From assembly GCA_007132365.1 (NCBI GenBank), contig SLOS01000413.1:1-17676 (forward strand): a stretch of 17,676 nucleotides of DNA. Reading direction: 5' to 3'. A model generated the notes under the pieces. That model was not told the origin of the DNA, ran no database searches, and worked only from the letters and a program-made list of their open reading frames with translations. Source of the stretch: Bacteroidales bacterium (GTDB lineage: Bacteria; Bacteroidota; Bacteroidia; Bacteroidales; PUMT01). Positions 16,268 to 17,676 of the stretch are shown piece after piece. Each line of letters begins with the position of its first letter. Positions within the stretch are counted from its first letter, which is position 1. The translations under genes and the position numbers were made by a program.

Positions 16268-16701
16268 TCACTGCCTTTTGCTATTTTTTCTATTATGGCC
16301 AAAAAAAATAAAATCTACCCACAAAGCAGGTATATAAAAACTCCCTGCCATGCGGGACAGAGAGCCCTGCCAAAGGTTGTCGTTCTGTGGGCTGCGCCAA
16401 TCGTAATTTGAGCTGGAACCTGCAGTTATAAAGCTAGCATGCCCGGGGGTCTGTTTCACCTCCACCACTTTCTGCCAAAGTGATAAAACTTACCTGCTCT
16501 CCGTAAGCAGTTCCTTCACTGTTGGTTGCATAAGCCCTTAAATAATAGCTGTATTGTTTCATTAGATTGCCATATTTCGGTTTTTATAAAGACAGGTTTT
16601 ATAACAGCCCTCTTAGAGTCAACTGAATCAGCAACCCAGTCTTTTTTTAAAGCATCATATGTCAGCTGAGAATAATCGTCTTGGGAGAAAATTAAAATTA
16701 T
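16268..16701 (-). pseudogene. Decayed Fn3 / FISUMP-family surface protein gene
   Basis: Reading leftward on the minus strand, three frames carry pieces of one old gene. A first piece (about 16590-16701) reads YDALKKDWVADSV and is unassigned. After a frameshift, a second piece (about 16434-16577) reads YYLRAYATNSEGTAYG, the hallmark end of an Fn3-like repeat common in Bacteroidota surface proteins. It stops at 16434-16436. In another frame, overlapping it, a third piece begins with TPGHASFITAG and YDWRSPQNDNLWQG, which I recognise as part of the FISUMP domain (Fibrobacter succinogenes major paralogous family). The usual N-terminal half with its WMDRNLG-type motif is missing between the two, and the downstream RLPT-type segment is missing as well. 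This indicates an internal deletion plus frameshifts. A run of C at the junction (ACCCCCGGG) is a likely slip site, or a sequencing error could account for part of it. Confidence 0.72.
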
Positions 16702-16756
16702 TCAGATTTAAATAACAAATAAGAGTGGAATTGCATCAAAAAAGGAAGATTTTGAC

Positions 16757-17676
16757 TCACCTTTTATCAAGGGGCATACCTTCGCTGATGACAGTAACCT
16801 GCACACGCGTGTTGATCTCCTTTTGGCCCTCACCCGAGAATAAAATTTCATTAACGCCATTTAACATGACAGGGACAGCGCCCTCCGGGATTACTTCCAT
16901 AAGCAAATCACCTTTAGGCCCGTACAATTTACAATCGTCATAAGACCGGAATTCAAGATACATTCCAGATTCCATGTTGACAGGGAAAACAATGCTTTTT
17001 TCTCCTATCGTAATGGAAGGATTTTTAATAGCAGCAGAAACCATTGGTATCGCCTTAACAGGTCCGACCAGGGTATTGACTTCTTTTCCTGCGGGTAGAT
17101 TATTATACCACAGTTGCAGCTTTTCAATGCTTCCGAATTCCACTCTATGCCTGTATGAGTCATATACATAAAAAGGAGTATCACCAGGCCAGATATAATT
17201 GCTGAATTCTGACGATTCTATCTCAACAAGTTCAAAATATTTCCATCCTGTAAAATCAATCCTGACAAAACGATCTCCACGGGCGCCATGAGAGATATGT
17301 CGGGGACTTCGAAGGCCGAAGTTCAGAATCTGTCCGTTACCATCACCCTTGATCCAGACCCCAAGTGCCTGGTTTTTATCAAGATTAAGCCATGGGTCAA
17401 ATCTCATTTCCATGTTGATATATGAACCCTCTCGTGGAGATACCCCGGTACTTTGTGCTGAAAATCTGCCACCTGGCTCCCCGCATACTGCATTTTCTTT
17501 TGATATGCTTATTTTACCGGATACACCGTCAGCAATCGCTTCATTTATAAAACCACCCGGCTCTGAAAAATCAGTTATAATAATATTTGAAGGATCATCA
17601 TAGGGTTTTACTGACATCAATGGTTCTATCCGCAGTTTAACAGGCTGTTTATCAAATTCATTATTTACAGTCCACA
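16757..17676 (-). CDS. C-terminal part of a large secreted carbohydrate-active-like protein (5' truncated by window)
   Basis: The frame is open to the right edge of the window, so about 306 C-terminal residues are seen and the true start lies outside. There is an internal ATG at 17617, but homology-like sequence continues upstream of it (for example KQPVKLRIEPL), so it is not taken as the start. The fragment has a jelly-roll-like segment: NQALGVWIKGDGNGQILNF, then DRFVRIDFTGWKYFELV and FGSIEKLQLWYNNLP. This is the pattern of carbohydrate-binding domains (CBM11/CIA30-like) in large Bacteroidota and Planctomycetes glycosidase-like proteins. A second beta domain follows (VFPVNMESGMYLEFRSYDD, GVNEILFSG), ending in GMPLDKR. 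The catalytic part, if any, is outside the window, so a glycosidase role is only inferred. It runs toward the Fn3/FISUMP relic on the same strand and converges on the Fn3 operon. Confidence 0.6.
   Translation of the reverse strand, partial: WTVNNEFDKQPVKLRIEPLMSVKPYDDPSNIIITDFSEPGGFINEAIADGVSGKISISKENAVCGEPGGRFSAQSTGVSPREGSYINMEMRFDPWLNLDKNQALGVWIKGDGNGQILNFGLRSPRHISHGARGDRFVRIDFTGWKYFELVEIESSEFSNYIWPGDTPFYVYDSYRHRVEFGSIEKLQLWYNNLPAGKEVNTLVGPVKAIPMVSAAIKNPSITIGEKSIVFPVNMESGMYLEFRSYDDCKLYGPKGDLLMEVIPEGAVPVMLNGVNEILFSGEGQKEINTRVQVTVISEGMPLDKR

Noticed and set aside
1..17676. CRISPR array, insertion sequence or toxin-antitoxin pair
   Set aside because: No regularly spaced repeats, no transposase or terminal inverted repeats, and no recognisable toxin or antitoxin genes were seen.

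Overview
The window is chromosomal DNA from a member of the Bacteroidota, most likely a Bacteroidales/Marinilabiliales-type organism (inference from gene content; no rRNA or marker gene is present). Signs of this are the conserved helicase / DUF3822 / rsmD cluster, promoter-like TTG-N19-TAnnTTTG elements instead of an E. coli -35/-10 pair, few Shine-Dalgarno sequences, a TANFOR-type secreted protein, and a decayed FISUMP-family gene.

Left part (1-5227), housekeeping: the 3' end of a phosphoglucomutase/phosphomannomutase; a YjbQ/UPF0047 protein; a minus-strand RecD/PIF1-like helicase; then a plus-strand run of a small membrane-anchored protein, a DUF3822 protein and RsmD (16S rRNA guanine-N2 methyltransferase, GTG start, overlapping DUF3822 by 10 bp). 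It ends with tRNA-Asp(GTC), which has its own promoter, a palindrome in the leader and a strong intrinsic terminator.

Middle (5228-5781): about 550 bp with no intact gene, AT-rich, with short open fragments and an imperfect inverted repeat. It looks decayed and marks the change from core genes to accessory genes just after the tRNA.

Accessory part (5782-16146), all plus strand: an AraC-family regulator; a 559-aa predicted outer-membrane beta-barrel protein; a 2046-aa secreted protein with an N-terminal TANFOR-like domain, an Fn3-like domain and several carboxypeptidase-regulatory-like beta-sandwich modules; and a 506-aa secreted protein made of about five Fn3-like repeats. The barrel gene stops 2 bp before the giant gene starts. 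The proposed system is a regulated cell-surface assembly: a barrel in the outer membrane, a giant beta-rich exported protein and an Fn3 accessory protein. No function is established from sequence, and this is the main candidate for an undescribed system here.

Right end (16147-17676): a minus-strand pseudogene with an Fn3-type repeat followed, out of frame, by a piece of a FISUMP domain; then the 3' part of a minus-strand gene whose product resembles the C-terminal carbohydrate-binding region of a large secreted glycosidase-like protein, running off the window.
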